Of a stretch of 34,778 bases of DNA, positions 1-7,909 are shown piece after piece. Every line of letters begins with the position of its first letter. Within the stretch, counting starts at the first letter, position 1. Below the pieces are notes generated by a model, which saw only the letters and a list, made by a program, of their open reading frames with translations, had not been told where the DNA came from and did not search any database. The stretch spans positions 1 to 34,778 of the IMG/VR virus record IMGVR_UViG_3300027747_001262; one strand, 5' to 3'. The position numbers and the translations under genes were made by a program. The DNA is from a virus.

Positions 1-1113
1 CAATAGGTGATTGGTATCACAAATCCAAGCACCTTGATATTCAACAAAGTATGGCTTAGACTTTACATAATCCTTACCATCTTTCATCTTTTCAGTTCTA
101 TCAAGAAGTGTTTTACCAAATCTATCTTGATTCTTTTCGTATTTAAGATTATATAAGGTTCTAAAAGATAGATTTAATACTGGTACTCTAAATGCATCAT
201 ATGGTCTTGCAAATGCATTTGCGTATTGGTAGTTCCAAGTAAATGCCCAAGATGCAGGATTACCATATTTACTAGTAGAGTTTTTAGCTAAGTTGAATAA
301 CTCTTCCTCAGAAATTTTCCCTGGATATGTCATACGAACTTCAGCAATTGGAGTATAAACAACTTCACCAACCCATTCTATATCCTTAAAGTCATTACGC
401 TCACTATAAGATAATATTAGATTATATGGATTTACTTTTCTTAATCTAACCTTTCCGTTAGCATCAATAAATGTTTTAGTTCCAGATATACCGAATGTAA
501 TTAAATCATCAAGCATCGCATCCTTAATTTCAGACCAGTCGTTATCGTACATCACAAGGTCAATACCCTGTTCCATCATAACTTCCTCACGCTGCTTGTA
601 GTTGAATCCAAAGTAAATATCGTTTTCTTCAGCATCTTCTGGAGTAAACGCATTTGGGTCCTCAAATTGTATTCCTGTATTCTGTTGAAGTTGAGCAATC
701 TCATTTTTAAAGTCCATACGGAACTGAGCATCTAACTTCTCTTTATTCTTTTTTGATACACTAACTGGGTCTATAGCATTACATCTAATTTTTTCAATAC
801 GCTGATTGAATCTATCTTTAATTCTATTTATAATAGGAATAGCTATAGGTAGCGGTGTAAAATCTATATTTGAATATGGCTGCTGACCATTAATGTCAAG
901 ATAATCTAAAAACTCTTGCATAGGTTGCATACCTGTTGCATATGACTTATTATAGTCAAATCTAACCTGTCTTTGTTTTTGGCTAACACCACCATAGCCG
1001 TTTAACCACTGACTATAAGCAGTTTTCATAATTTTTAAACCGTAGTCGGGGTTATTCTTATCGCTATCCGTAGCTAATGGGTTGGGAAAACCGTAGTATG
1101 ATTCGTATGCCAT
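1..1113 (-). CDS. Portal protein, C-terminal part missing (runs off left edge)
   Basis: An open frame of about 371 codons starts at ATG 1113 (reads MAYESYYGFPNPLATDSDK) and continues to the window edge without a stop. It lies just downstream of the large terminase on the same strand, the usual terminase-portal order. Visible segments such as FLDYLDINGQQPYSNIDFTP and LPIAIPIINRIKDRFNQRI resemble the N-terminal region of Bacteroidota podovirus and crAss-like portals, where a 'few residues, then loop, then long helix' pattern precedes the wing. The portal would form the dodecameric ring at the capsid vertex through which DNA is packaged. The call rests on gene order plus this resemblance; the C-terminal half cannot be seen. 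Confidence 0.72.
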   Translation of the reverse strand, partial: MAYESYYGFPNPLATDSDKNNPDYGLKIMKTAYSQWLNGYGGVSQKQRQVRFDYNKSYATGMQPMQEFLDYLDINGQQPYSNIDFTPLPIAIPIINRIKDRFNQRIEKIRCNAIDPVSVSKKNKEKLDAQFRMDFKNEIAQLQQNTGIQFEDPNAFTPEDAEENDIYFGFNYKQREEVMMEQGIDLVMYDNDWSEIKDAMLDDLITFGISGTKTFIDANGKVRLRKVNPYNLILSYSERNDFKDIEWVGEVVYTPIAEVRMTYPGKISEEELFNLAKNSTSKYGNPASWAFTWNYQYANAFARPYDAFRVPVLNLSFRTLYNLKYEKNQDRFGKTLLDRTEKMKDGKDYVKSKPYFVEYQGAWICDTNHLL

Positions 1114-1164
1114 TTATCCTAAATATAATTCTTTACAAAAATAACTAATATAAGTCTTTGTTTT

Positions 1165-3174
1165 TTAATAACCTATGTTTTTAACTGGTTGAGCAAATTT
1201 CATAAATACTAACTTATTCTCCTTGCTTTCAACTTTGACATTTTCGGTCCCTGCAAGTAAGCTCATACCAAATGCAACAGTATCATCATACTTTGTTCTC
1301 TTCATATGTTTATAGCTTATTAAATCAAGTATTAACTCCTCGTAGTATATCTTATTGCAGTGGAGCTCAACATAGTCATATACGGTATCAAAATGCTTCT
1401 GTAGAGCAAATGGGTCCTTAGATGGAGTACCGTACTTAACTTTTTTATTTTTTCTATTAGGGTCTATAGTAGACTTTGGTCTCCACATTACATAGTTTCT
1501 ATATCCCTTGTTAATAAAGTATTCGTAGTAATCCTCAACATCACTCTCGTAATTAGCCTTACATCCATAGTATTCACACATTAAAATAACTTGGTCGTGG
1601 AATATAGATTTTAGTGGAGGTCTGTCTGCATATCTGCACACCACAAGACCACTATCCTCTGGGTCATTTATATCGTGCTTCCTATATACGTATGCTACGC
1701 CATTAGAGCCCTGCTCTCCCGTTATAATTGTGCTGGCAAAGGGGTCAACCCCAATTGCAAAAGATGATGTGTTAGACGGCTTCTTAAGCCCATTCTCGAC
1801 AATGTTTTTATTAGCATCCTTTCGGTCCTTAAAATCCCAGCACATCTGGAACTTTCCTTTAGGGTCAGCTCTCCAGGTAACATCACCATTAGAGCTTCTA
1901 TAAAATGTAACTCTGTTTACTAATCCCTTAGGTGCATACTCTCTTAAATAGGTGAGCTGCTCATTAAGATTTATAGAGTTAAAATGGCACTGAGTTGAGT
2001 CGGTTTGAAATGCCTCTTCAACAGTTAGTGGTAGCTTTCTTTTCTCAGATGCCAATTGCCTGTCATCCAATCCCTGTCTGTTTCTTAGTATGTATTCTTT
2101 GGCGAGCTCCTGTCTTGAATAACCGTACTCATCTATAAAAGAAACACCTGTAATATCATCTTCTCCATAATACCCCATATATGCAGGGTTAAAATAACGC
2201 CATAATCCACTTTGCGTCTTATTGCTTTCAAGTCTTTCATTTGGATTTGATTTGTCCCATATATTCTTGTATTGAACAGATGCCTCAAAAGAGTCACCAT
2301 CCTCTACAGTTGTTGTTATTAATGCTTTACCTATAATACGTGAACCATTAAGTAAGCAGAACCTTACTACGTTCCAGCATTCCTCAACATCTACATTCTC
2401 AGCCTTTGCAGCCTCATCGAATATATATGTTTTTAACTTCTGACCATCGTATGCAGTCTTTACAGTTGCTGCATAGTCTATCCAAGAATTTAATGCTGTA
2501 GTGTATTCTTTCTTCTGTGCCTTGGTACTTCTCTTTCCTGGTTCGAAGAAACGGAGAGCAGACTTAGGATTAGATTCACCCTCATCTATTGGTTTAAGAT
2601 ATGCGGGTAAACGCTGCCATCTTTGTACAAGCTTTGCGTATAAGTCTTTAGCACCATCAAGGTTTTTAGACTGTATACCACAGTGAGAGAACTGATTTAG
2701 GATTGTGCGTAGGTATGCGATGATGATTGACACCTCCCCTTTTCCCCATCGTCTTGGTGTAGTTAAACATAATCCGAAACAACTAGGGTCTTTCTCCACC
2801 GCATCCCACACATAAAAAAAATCTCTTTGAGAATCTGTAAATAATGGTTTATCACCATCAATAACCATATACGTTAAGAATGCGTAATGGTATCCTGTAA
2901 TATATTCTAAGTTTCCGTTATTGAAAAACCAGTAACCGTTCTTTATCCTATCGTATTCACGAAGTGCTATCTCACCCTGCTCATCATCATCCAGCTCTTC
3001 ATAATTTAGTGGTACATCTGTGTAATGAAACTTCTGATTAGACTTATCTTTGTCGTAATTGGCTATACTTCTAAATAGGGGAGGGGCTGGTAATTCGACA
3101 CTAATCTCACCACACATTCTTTTGCGTTCAAATTTATCTAACGCACTATCTATAAGTTCCTGATTAATTGCCAC
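1165..3174 (-). CDS. terL: Terminase large subunit (TerL)
   Basis: 669 aa packaging motor. The N-terminal ATPase shows a Walker A-like TTPRRWGKGE (about 138-147), Walker B TYIFDEA (249-255) and coupling motif TTT (288-290). The C-terminal RNase H-like nuclease shows GVDP with D477, an acidic cluster around YESDVED (542-548) and YDDTVAFGM (629-637), whose aspartates are the expected last metal ligands. The Walker A has Arg-Arg-Trp before GKG, common in phage TerL. The start is GTG at 3174, overlapping the upstream gene by 11 bases; an internal Met20 is a less likely alternative. Portal follows downstream. Length is normal for the family. Confidence 0.95.
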   Translation of the reverse strand: MAINQELIDSALDKFERKRMCGEISVELPAPPLFRSIANYDKDKSNQKFHYTDVPLNYEELDDDEQGEIALREYDRIKNGYWFFNNGNLEYITGYHYAFLTYMVIDGDKPLFTDSQRDFFYVWDAVEKDPSCFGLCLTTPRRWGKGEVSIIIAYLRTILNQFSHCGIQSKNLDGAKDLYAKLVQRWQRLPAYLKPIDEGESNPKSALRFFEPGKRSTKAQKKEYTTALNSWIDYAATVKTAYDGQKLKTYIFDEAAKAENVDVEECWNVVRFCLLNGSRIIGKALITTTVEDGDSFEASVQYKNIWDKSNPNERLESNKTQSGLWRYFNPAYMGYYGEDDITGVSFIDEYGYSRQELAKEYILRNRQGLDDRQLASEKRKLPLTVEEAFQTDSTQCHFNSINLNEQLTYLREYAPKGLVNRVTFYRSSNGDVTWRADPKGKFQMCWDFKDRKDANKNIVENGLKKPSNTSSFAIGVDPFASTIITGEQGSNGVAYVYRKHDINDPEDSGLVVCRYADRPPLKSIFHDQVILMCEYYGCKANYESDVEDYYEYFINKGYRNYVMWRPKSTIDPNRKNKKVKYGTPSKDPFALQKHFDTVYDYVELHCNKIYYEELILDLISYKHMKRTKYDDTVAFGMSLLAGTENVKVESKENKLVFMKFAQPVKNIGY

Positions 3175-3514
3175 GTATCAAATCTTCTGGTCTTCTAATA
3201 ATCTTCTTAGCCTTTGGTTTATCTTCCTCTTCTGATTCGGTGAGCTGTGCAAGCATTTTAAACTTATCCATCTTGTCAACAAGCTTCATAACCTTATCAA
3301 TCATCGCATCAGACTTATCATCATTTATATACTTGCCTGCAATAGCCCCACCTCTGATGGAAGAAATGTCATTTGCGAAATCTCCAGCAATACCAGATAA
3401 CTCAAAGAGTAACCTTTTTGCACCATCATTCTGAAACGTGGAGAGTTCTTTTTCCAAATACTCAACATACTCTAATTGGTCTGATTTTAATCCTTTTAAA
3501 TTTGGTCTATTCAT
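3164..3514 (-). CDS. Small coiled-coil protein upstream of TerL; possible small terminase
   Basis: 116 aa, not recognised by sequence. It is mostly helical, with a heptad-like first third (LKSDQLEYVEYLEKELSTF), a Gly/Ala-rich middle (RGGAIAGKY) and a very charged lysine/glutamate tail. It overlaps the TerL start by 11 bases and the preceding gene's 3' end by 8. The position immediately before TerL is where small terminase subunits often sit, and size and helicity are compatible, but no clear DNA-binding helix-turn-helix is visible. The function is inferred from position only. Confidence 0.6.
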   Translation of the reverse strand: MNRPNLKGLKSDQLEYVEYLEKELSTFQNDGAKRLLFELSGIAGDFANDISSIRGGAIAGKYINDDKSDAMIDKVMKLVDKMDKFKMLAQLTESEEEDKPKAKKIIRRPEDLIRGN

Positions 3515-4142
3515 CCTTAAATACTTCTACTTCTTCTTGCACCTTTTTAATCAAATTCCTGCCCTTTAAAGACAAGAAATAGTTATTGACGATACTTTTA
3601 TTCGAATCAATAAATTCAAGTCTTCTACAGGCGTTAAAATGCGTCATACTAAACGAATCTTTAAAGAACTCTTTGTAATCTGCCATTGTTATGTAATTAA
3701 AGTTACTTGTATAAACAATATATACAAACTCTTGTAACCTCAATCCATTTTCCATAGCCAGCTTAATATAAACTGGTAGATAATAAACACTTGCTAATAA
3801 ATCTGCTTTCTCAAATGCAGACTTCCTAACCTTTCCTTTCGTCAACTCAACAGATTGTTGCCTTACTTTCTTTTGTTGTACTGCGTACTTCTGTTGATTA
3901 CTCTTGTATGTAAGCCACCTCTTTGCACTAATCTGCTTGTTCTTCCTATCAAGCAGTTCCTTCTTTGATTTCCTTAACCTAACTATTTCACTCTCTAATC
4001 CTCTTATCACCTTCCTATAATAAGGGATTATAACATTTCTTAAATACACCGAGGGCTTTCCTTTTGTATTTAAGTCTATATCTCTACCTACAAATGGGAT
4101 ATACTCAATCTCATCTATTGTACTAGGCAGTTTCTTTTTCAT
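3507..4142 (-). CDS. Basic coiled-coil / winged-helix-like protein, possibly packaging-related
   Basis: 211 aa. The N-terminal half is a strongly basic helical stretch (about residues 45-110, many K, R and Q). The C-terminal half looks like a winged helix: helices around LQEFVYIVY and MTHFNACRRLEFI, then FLSLKGRNLIKK, a beta-wing-like end seen in MarR/PadR-type folds. A DNA-binding role such as recognition of packaging or control sequences is possible. It overlaps the GroES-like gene by 20 bases and the next gene by 8, so it is co-transcribed with TerL. No named family recognised. Confidence 0.6.
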   Translation of the reverse strand: MKKKLPSTIDEIEYIPFVGRDIDLNTKGKPSVYLRNVIIPYYRKVIRGLESEIVRLRKSKKELLDRKNKQISAKRWLTYKSNQQKYAVQQKKVRQQSVELTKGKVRKSAFEKADLLASVYYLPVYIKLAMENGLRLQEFVYIVYTSNFNYITMADYKEFFKDSFSMTHFNACRRLEFIDSNKSIVNNYFLSLKGRNLIKKVQEEVEVFKDE

Positions 4143-4719
4143 TGCTATATGTACACATTATGAACTTATGGTCAATCTTAATATACTCTTTCTTTTTATA
4201 AGTAAATGTATAATTAAAATCATCCTGTGGCATAATTATATCACCAACATTAATCTTTTCATCAAGCCATCTTTTGTTTACAGATGATGGAATATGTGTA
4301 ACCACTAATTTTAAACTTTCATTCTTTTCTCCAGAGAATGTAGTTATGATACCAGATTCTGTCACCGATGATACATTGATACGCTCACACAGATAAACAT
4401 CTTCTGCTAGAGTAAAGCTATCGTCTTCATTTATCTTTAAGAATATCTGAGGCAATGTAATCTTATGTATTGTATCTTTATTAACCTCAAGGGCATTACT
4501 TTCGTGTGATGATAAATAGTGAGTCAATACTTTATCTCCTTCCTTAAAGAATGTATGACCCTCTGGTGCACATACGATAGTTCCAACCTGCTCGTGATAA
4601 CCCCTAACATCTGTATTACACTCTGCTTCAATTTGAATTACAACACCTGGTGCTAATTCATAGTTTTTAATATCCCCTTTATTGTATTTAATAAAAAAGT
4701 TTTCTCCAAATGTTTTCAT
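4123..4719 (-). CDS. GroES-like co-chaperonin with two GroES-type halves
   Basis: 198 aa. Two segments resemble the GroES beta-barrel. The first has VGTIVCAPEG (about 45-54) followed by FKEGDKVLTHYLSS (58-71). The second has INVGDIIMPQDD (about 156-167), then a Lys-rich hairpin and YIKIDHKFIMCTY, like the C-terminal strands of GroES. A glycine plus G-D-K/I-V/I at the barrel seam is the family signature. Phage GroES analogues such as T4 gp31 help the host GroEL fold the major capsid protein. A location in the structural operon fits. The tandem arrangement is my reading and could be one barrel plus an insertion. The start overlaps the upstream stop as TAATG. Confidence 0.62.
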   Translation of the reverse strand: MKTFGENFFIKYNKGDIKNYELAPGVVIQIEAECNTDVRGYHEQVGTIVCAPEGHTFFKEGDKVLTHYLSSHESNALEVNKDTIHKITLPQIFLKINEDDSFTLAEDVYLCERINVSSVTESGIITTFSGEKNESLKLVVTHIPSSVNKRWLDEKINVGDIIMPQDDFNYTFTYKKKEYIKIDHKFIMCTYSNEKETA

Positions 4720-4910
4720 TAGCTATCTTCCTTTGGTACATTAATTTCACCGAACTCTATCTCGTAATTAGTAATTGATTGATTTATTAACCAATGTAGA
4801 TGTTCGGAGAGCTTCCTTCCTCTGTTATTTGCAACAACCTCAGCTTTGTATCTTTGTGAGTTTTTTATACGAAGTGGGTATATTTTACTTGTTTTTGTGT
4901 TCCAAGACAT
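4719..4910 (-). CDS. Ribbon-helix-helix (Arc/MetJ-type) small DNA-binding protein
   Basis: 63 aa. An N-terminal strand (KIYPLRIKNSQRYKAEVVA) is followed by GRKLSEHLHWLINQSITNY, matching the strand-helix-helix pattern of Arc-like repressors. ATG at 4910; the stop overlaps the next start as TAATG. A promoter -7 box lies 21 bases upstream of the ATG, so this is the first gene of the leftward packaging operon and may autoregulate it. The fold assignment rests on pattern only. Confidence 0.6.
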   Translation of the reverse strand: MSWNTKTSKIYPLRIKNSQRYKAEVVANNRGRKLSEHLHWLINQSITNYEIEFGEINVPKEDS

Positions 4911-4930
4911 TTTCTTCCTTTTTGTATATG

Positions 4931-4938
4931 CAAAGATA
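4931..4938 (-). promoter_or_regulatory. Bacteroidota-type -7 box for the packaging operon
   Basis: On the minus strand this reads TATCTTTG, a full match to TAnnTTTG, about 20 bases before the ATG at 4910. No good TTTG -33 element is seen 19-21 bases further up, so only half of the promoter is supported. Confidence 0.5.
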
Positions 4939-4946
4939 TATACTTT

Positions 4947-5948
4947 TTACTTACGATTTTTAACCTCTACAATAGATTGGTATCTTTTTTCGTTTACAGT
5001 TGATAAAAGTAACTTATTTTGTATATAATCCCAAGATTCTTCGTTCATTTCTTTAAGAAGCTTATAGTTCTTTTTTACTGCATTGAATATATCTTCCATA
5101 GAATCATTGAAGTTTATTACACCTGGTCTAATAAACTCGCTAAGATATTCAGGAGCCAATACTGCTGCACCTGCATATGTTGCCTCAATCCAAGATATAT
5201 TACTCTTAGCTCTGTTAAACTGAGTATCTTCTAGTGTGTAAATAAATATATTAGGATTTAAGCTACCCATATTCCTGAAGTAATCAAGAATGTGTGAGCC
5301 TGGAACAATAATATAGTTATCATCACACTTGCTCTCCAAATAAGGAAATCTTGCACCAATAAAATAAAACGTAGTCTTTTTATTTTTGTTTACTATTGAT
5401 GTCCACTCGTTAATCCTTGAATACACATCCATCTCGTGTGTAGTACCACCTCTATATGCAACCTTCTTTGTATCATTATTAAAAGACTTTTTATTCTTTA
5501 CAGGGAATATATAGTCGTTATGTGCATTGGGTATTACGGTTACATTTTTATTAAGCTCTACAACAGTCTTTTTTAAATCTGGTGTAGAAACCCATACCTC
5601 GTCAGCCATCTTAATAATATTCTCTATAGTACCCTTATTAGCATTATAGTTAATATAGTATGGATTATGCATTGGTATATTTAATATGTCATCATCATAA
5701 TCTATAATAACCTTTAGTCCCATAAGCTTCATCATACTAATCATCTTTAAGTGTGGTTCTATAAATGGTCTTTGATATATTATCATATCATATCCTGTAT
5801 AATCACACCAATCACAATCCTGCCTACCAGATATATCTTTAATATATATATCTGAATGTTCTTTTTGCAAGTAAGAAACAACACCACTCATTCTGTAAAA
5901 GCTTGTACCATCGCTTGGTACAGGTGCATATGTTAAAATTCGTATCAT
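4947..5948 (-). CDS. GT-B fold glycosyltransferase (GT4-like)
   Basis: 333 aa, probably cytoplasmic. It opens with MIRILTYAPVPSDGTSFYRM, the typical GT-B N-terminal strand and loop, then DYDDDI near 100 and ADEVWVSTPDLKKTV, a usual Rossmann strand before the linker. VAYRGGTTH (about 188-196) begins the C-terminal domain, and IEATYAGAAVLAPEY (about 272-286) corresponds to the sugar-nucleotide region (E-x-G-A motif). It would transfer a sugar from a nucleotide donor. It lies between the virion genes and a divergent small gene, which points to decoration of a virion or host surface. Acceptor unknown. Confidence 0.82.
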   Translation of the reverse strand: MIRILTYAPVPSDGTSFYRMSGVVSYLQKEHSDIYIKDISGRQDCDWCDYTGYDMIIYQRPFIEPHLKMISMMKLMGLKVIIDYDDDILNIPMHNPYYINYNANKGTIENIIKMADEVWVSTPDLKKTVVELNKNVTVIPNAHNDYIFPVKNKKSFNNDTKKVAYRGGTTHEMDVYSRINEWTSIVNKNKKTTFYFIGARFPYLESKCDDNYIIVPGSHILDYFRNMGSLNPNIFIYTLEDTQFNRAKSNISWIEATYAGAAVLAPEYLSEFIRPGVINFNDSMEDIFNAVKKNYKLLKEMNEESWDYIQNKLLLSTVNEKRYQSIVEVKNRK

Positions 5949-5956
5949 ATTATGTT

Positions 5957-5964
5957 TATCTTTG
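5957..5964 (+). promoter_or_regulatory. -7 box for the rightward 82-aa gene
   Basis: TATCTTTG matches TAnnTTTG exactly, 44 bases before the ATG at 6008. No clear TTTG -33 element. It lies in the 59-base gap between divergent genes. Confidence 0.5.
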
Positions 5965-6007
5965 TGTATTCATTAACTTATTTATTAACAACTAAATTTA
6001 ACCAAAA

Positions 6008-6256
6008 ATGGCTAAACTTATTTCAGTTTCTGCTTATGTAACTCCTTTAGAAGGAACATTAGCAGCTTCAGCTCAGCGTTTAATTAACACTGACAACATT
6101 TTAACAGTTAAAAGTTCACCTTCAGGTGGTGCTTTTAATATCAATGGTATTAACTCTGCAATTGATTACAGCTACAACGTAGGTAACAACTTGCAAAATG
6201 GTACTATTTTCGTTGGTGAGGCTGTATCAGCAATCTTAGCTGCTGCATCTGCTTAA
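6008..6256 (+). CDS. Small hypothetical protein, stand-alone transcription unit
   Basis: 82 aa, not recognised. It is rich in Ala, Ser, Asn and Gly and lacks Cys, Trp and His. It reads as alternating short strands with a small-residue C-terminus (VGEAVSAILAAASA). It is the only rightward gene between 1 and 6.9 kb, has its own -7 box and its own terminator, and its codons favour the simple, highly used forms. Such a monocistronic, compact arrangement is typical of an abundant small protein, for example a decoration or accessory virion protein, but nothing in the sequence proves that. Confidence 0.72.
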   Translation: MAKLISVSAYVTPLEGTLAASAQRLINTDNILTVKSSPSGGAFNINGINSAIDYSYNVGNNLQNGTIFVGEAVSAILAAASA

Positions 6257-6277
6257 TCTTTGATTTGAAGAAAAGAG

Positions 6278-6304
6278 AAAGGGGTCGCCATAAGCTTCCC
6301 CTTT
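6278..6304. terminator. Bidirectional terminator between convergent genes
   Basis: AAAGGGG at 6278-6284 pairs with CCCCTTT at 6298-6304 around a 13-base loop, followed by T-rich sequence rightward and preceded by an A-rich run, so it can act on both strands. It sits between the 82-aa gene and the convergent gene ending at 6310. Confidence 0.7.
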
Positions 6305-6309
6305 TTTAT

Positions 6310-6540
6310 TTACTTGGAATTATGCTGTTGCATCTCCTCGTTAATCTCTTCTACCATCTTCTCTACAGACTCTCTAAAGTCCATAATATTGTGGTATGTA
6401 GCTTCTGCATCTCCCTCAACAATCAATGTGCTTAGAAAATCAAAGTTCTTAACTGCATTACGAATAACCTCGTTAACCTCCTTAATTGCCTTCTCACGAT
6501 TCTTTTTTTGTTGAGCTTTTAAGCTTCTCTTGATTGCCAT
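6310..6540 (-). CDS. Small helical hypothetical protein
   Basis: 76 aa, unrecognised. A basic N-terminus (KRSLKAQQKKNREKAIK) is followed by acidic helices ending in EEINEEMQQH. No membrane segment, no cysteines. It follows the SSB-like gene with a 2-base gap, so the two are probably co-transcribed from the promoter at 6853-6884 and may work together in DNA metabolism. That link is inference. Confidence 0.65.
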   Translation of the reverse strand: MAIKRSLKAQQKKNREKAIKEVNEVIRNAVKNFDFLSTLIVEGDAEATYHNIMDFRESVEKMVEEINEEMQQHNSK

Positions 6541-6542
6541 CT

Positions 6543-6833
6543 TTAGAACGGTAAATCATTTGGTTCAGCAGCTGCAACTGGTGCTGATGTTTTGTTTGGC
6601 TTCCAAGTATTCAATACAGCAGTATGTGTGCGACCTTTCTCATCAACCTGTTTTTTCTGCAACAAGTCAATATCACACCAACCGTTATTACTGTTTTCTT
6701 TTAGGAAGTTAGTAACATCATCTACCTTGATAGAGATTTTGATAATGTCACCGAATGTTGTTTTTTGGGTTTTAATAAACATACCATTTACATAAACCTT
6801 CTCATTTTGTTGTGTACTCATTTCTTTAATCAT
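6543..6833 (-). CDS. SSB-like single-stranded DNA-binding protein
   Basis: 96 aa (88 to 92 if a later Met is used; MSTQQ is a plausible start). The middle reads as short beta strands (KVYVNGMFI, IIKISIKVDDVTNFL, CDIDLLQKK, AVLNTW), compatible with an OB fold. The C-terminus is Pro/Ala-rich and ends NDLPF, the acidic-aromatic tail by which bacterial SSBs recruit replication partners. Shorter than cellular SSB (about 110-180 aa), so divergent. Transcribed from a well-formed promoter just upstream. Confidence 0.62.
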   Translation of the reverse strand: MIKEMSTQQNEKVYVNGMFIKTQKTTFGDIIKISIKVDDVTNFLKENSNNGWCDIDLLQKKQVDEKGRTHTAVLNTWKPNKTSAPVAAAEPNDLPF

Positions 6834-6852
6834 TTAATTATTTAACAATATC

Positions 6853-6884
6853 CAAAGCTACGGAATACTATTGACATATGCAAA
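6853..6884 (-). promoter_or_regulatory. Bacteroidota promoter for the SSB-like gene
   Basis: On the minus strand: TTTG (6884-6881), 20-base spacer, TAGCTTTG (6860-6853). Both elements match the TTTG/TAnnTTTG consensus. The start codon at 6833 lies 20 bases downstream. It is back to back with the rightward promoter at 6898-6928. Confidence 0.75.
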
Positions 6885-6897
6885 TTTATTTTTTTAT

Positions 6898-6928
6898 TTT
6901 GTTTTTTGAAAACTTATATTTAACTTTG
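6898..6928 (+). promoter_or_regulatory. Bacteroidota promoter for the nuclease islet
   Basis: TTTG (6898-6901), 19-base spacer, TAACTTTG (6921-6928): both elements match the consensus. It drives rightward transcription into a leader of about 280 bases before the nuclease ATG at 7213. Confidence 0.75.
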
Positions 6929-6934
6929 TAACCT

Positions 6935-7212
6935 TACTCAGTTCAGAAGTCTACTACTGAGAAGTGCATAGGGGTGAATAGCTCAATCAAAAATATGACT
7001 ATAAAAGCAATAACAACAATTGTCAAAGTGGGAGCAATCAAGGAAAAAGCATTGAACTCTCGACCAGCAGATAGAAACAATTGGGTGGTATGAAAACAAA
7101 GCTTGGTAGATGGGCTTGTCTGAGGAAATTCTCAGTTCTGGGGTACGCACTGTTAATGTTAACGAAACTTGGTGGTTTGTAGAACTGCTGGGATATAGAG
7201 AAGGTATATTTA
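6935..7212 (+). other. Long transcribed leader with stem-loops and two mini-ORFs
   Basis: About 280 bases between the promoter and the nuclease ATG. It contains a CTCAGT/ACTGAG inverted repeat near 6936-6960, a CTGAG/CTCAG hairpin near 7118-7133 and the palindrome GTTAATGTTAAC. Two consecutive mini-ORFs are present: 6995-7093 (32 aa) and one starting at 7090 (30 aa, hydrophobic-basic), joined by an ATGA overlap. Possible meanings are a translated leader, a regulatory RNA or a decayed mobile element. I found no convincing group I or II intron core by eye. Confidence 0.4.
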
Positions 7213-7580
7213 TGAATGAACAAAAGCTATTTGAACACCTAAAAACACACTACATTCCAGACTTGGAGAAGACTGACCAGTTTGACACCAAGGATGCATA
7301 TAGTAAACAGTATGATATGCACATAGAGTTAAAGTCTAGGTATACTCATTATGATGAGCTCCTCATAGAAAAGATTAAGTGGGATAAGCTTATAGCTATG
7401 TCAAATCCAAGGTATGTTAACTGGACCCCAAAAGGTATCTACAGCTTTGATATATCCTCTGTAAAAAAACCAAAGTGGTTTGAGCATACTATGCCAGCAA
7501 CTACAGAGTTTGATAATATCAGTAAGGTAACTAAGATTGTTGGATATTTACCAATAAGTAGTGCTAAGCTACTCAGGTAA
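7213..7580 (+). CDS. Putative PD-(D/E)XK-type nuclease
   Basis: 122 aa from ATG 7213 (MNEQKLFEHLKTHYIPDL). The frame is open upstream to 7110, but that part lies in the structured leader and I prefer the later start. FDTKDAYSKQYDMHIELKSR has the order acidic residue, then hydrophobic strand with E-x-K (IELKSR), the core of PD-(D/E)XK nucleases. This fold serves Holliday resolvases, repair nucleases and some homing endonucleases. It is the only rightward gene among leftward genes here and has its own promoter, which suggests separate acquisition. The family assignment is motif-level only. Confidence 0.6.
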
Positions 7581-7636
7581 CGATGCAAGCATCAAAAGAA
7601 ACAAAACTAACCAGAGTTTAAATAGTATTGCCCACA

Positions 7637-7909
7637 TTAGCAGTTCCACTTTCTTAAAGATAAAGCTTTCCTTGTAGGTCTTCCCTTATCATCCTTCATA
7701 GGACCTGGCATACCAGACATTCTTGCACAGAAAGACTTGCGTCTCTTAGCATCTTTGCTACCAGCCTTTAACTTAGACGGAGGAGTAGTTACAGCCATTT
7801 TAAGCTTACTTCCAGGGTTAGCCTTTCTATATGAAGCTACACCTTTTGCATTCAATCCACCAGTAGGGTTCTTACCTTCTTTTCTGGTCCAAGCAGCTGT
7901 CTTTGCCAT
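7637..7909 (-). CDS. DUF6321-family small basic protein
   Basis: 90 aa. The opening MAKTAAWTRKEGKNPTGGLN and the closing block RKSFCARMSGMPGPMKD with TRKALSLRKWNC match the DUF6321 family found in many phages of aquatic bacteria. The function is unknown. The protein is very basic, so nucleic acid or virion-interior association is possible. It is the last gene of a leftward chain of Lys-rich genes and its start overlaps the previous stop as TAATG. Confidence 0.8.
   Translation of the reverse strand: MAKTAAWTRKEGKNPTGGLNAKGVASYRKANPGSKLKMAVTTPPSKLKAGSKDAKRRKSFCARMSGMPGPMKDDKGRPTRKALSLRKWNC

Noticed and set aside
7110-7212. Upstream extension of the nuclease ORF
   Set aside because: This part overlaps the hairpin-rich leader and a mini-ORF in another frame; the MNEQ start at 7213 gives a compact nuclease domain.
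7100-7212. Faint likeness of the leader's translation to the tail end of TnpB genes, where omega RNA is encoded
   Set aside because: No TnpB frame lies upstream, and the likeness is a few residues only. Not enough to call a TnpB or omega RNA remnant.
6935-7212. Group I or group II intron in the leader
   Set aside because: I could not find P7/P3 or domain V-like elements by eye, and no interrupted gene flanks the islet. A covariance-model search would be decisive.
7590-7605. GATGC/GCATC inverted repeat between convergent genes as a terminator
   Set aside because: Only 5 bp with a 2-base loop and no T-run on either strand.
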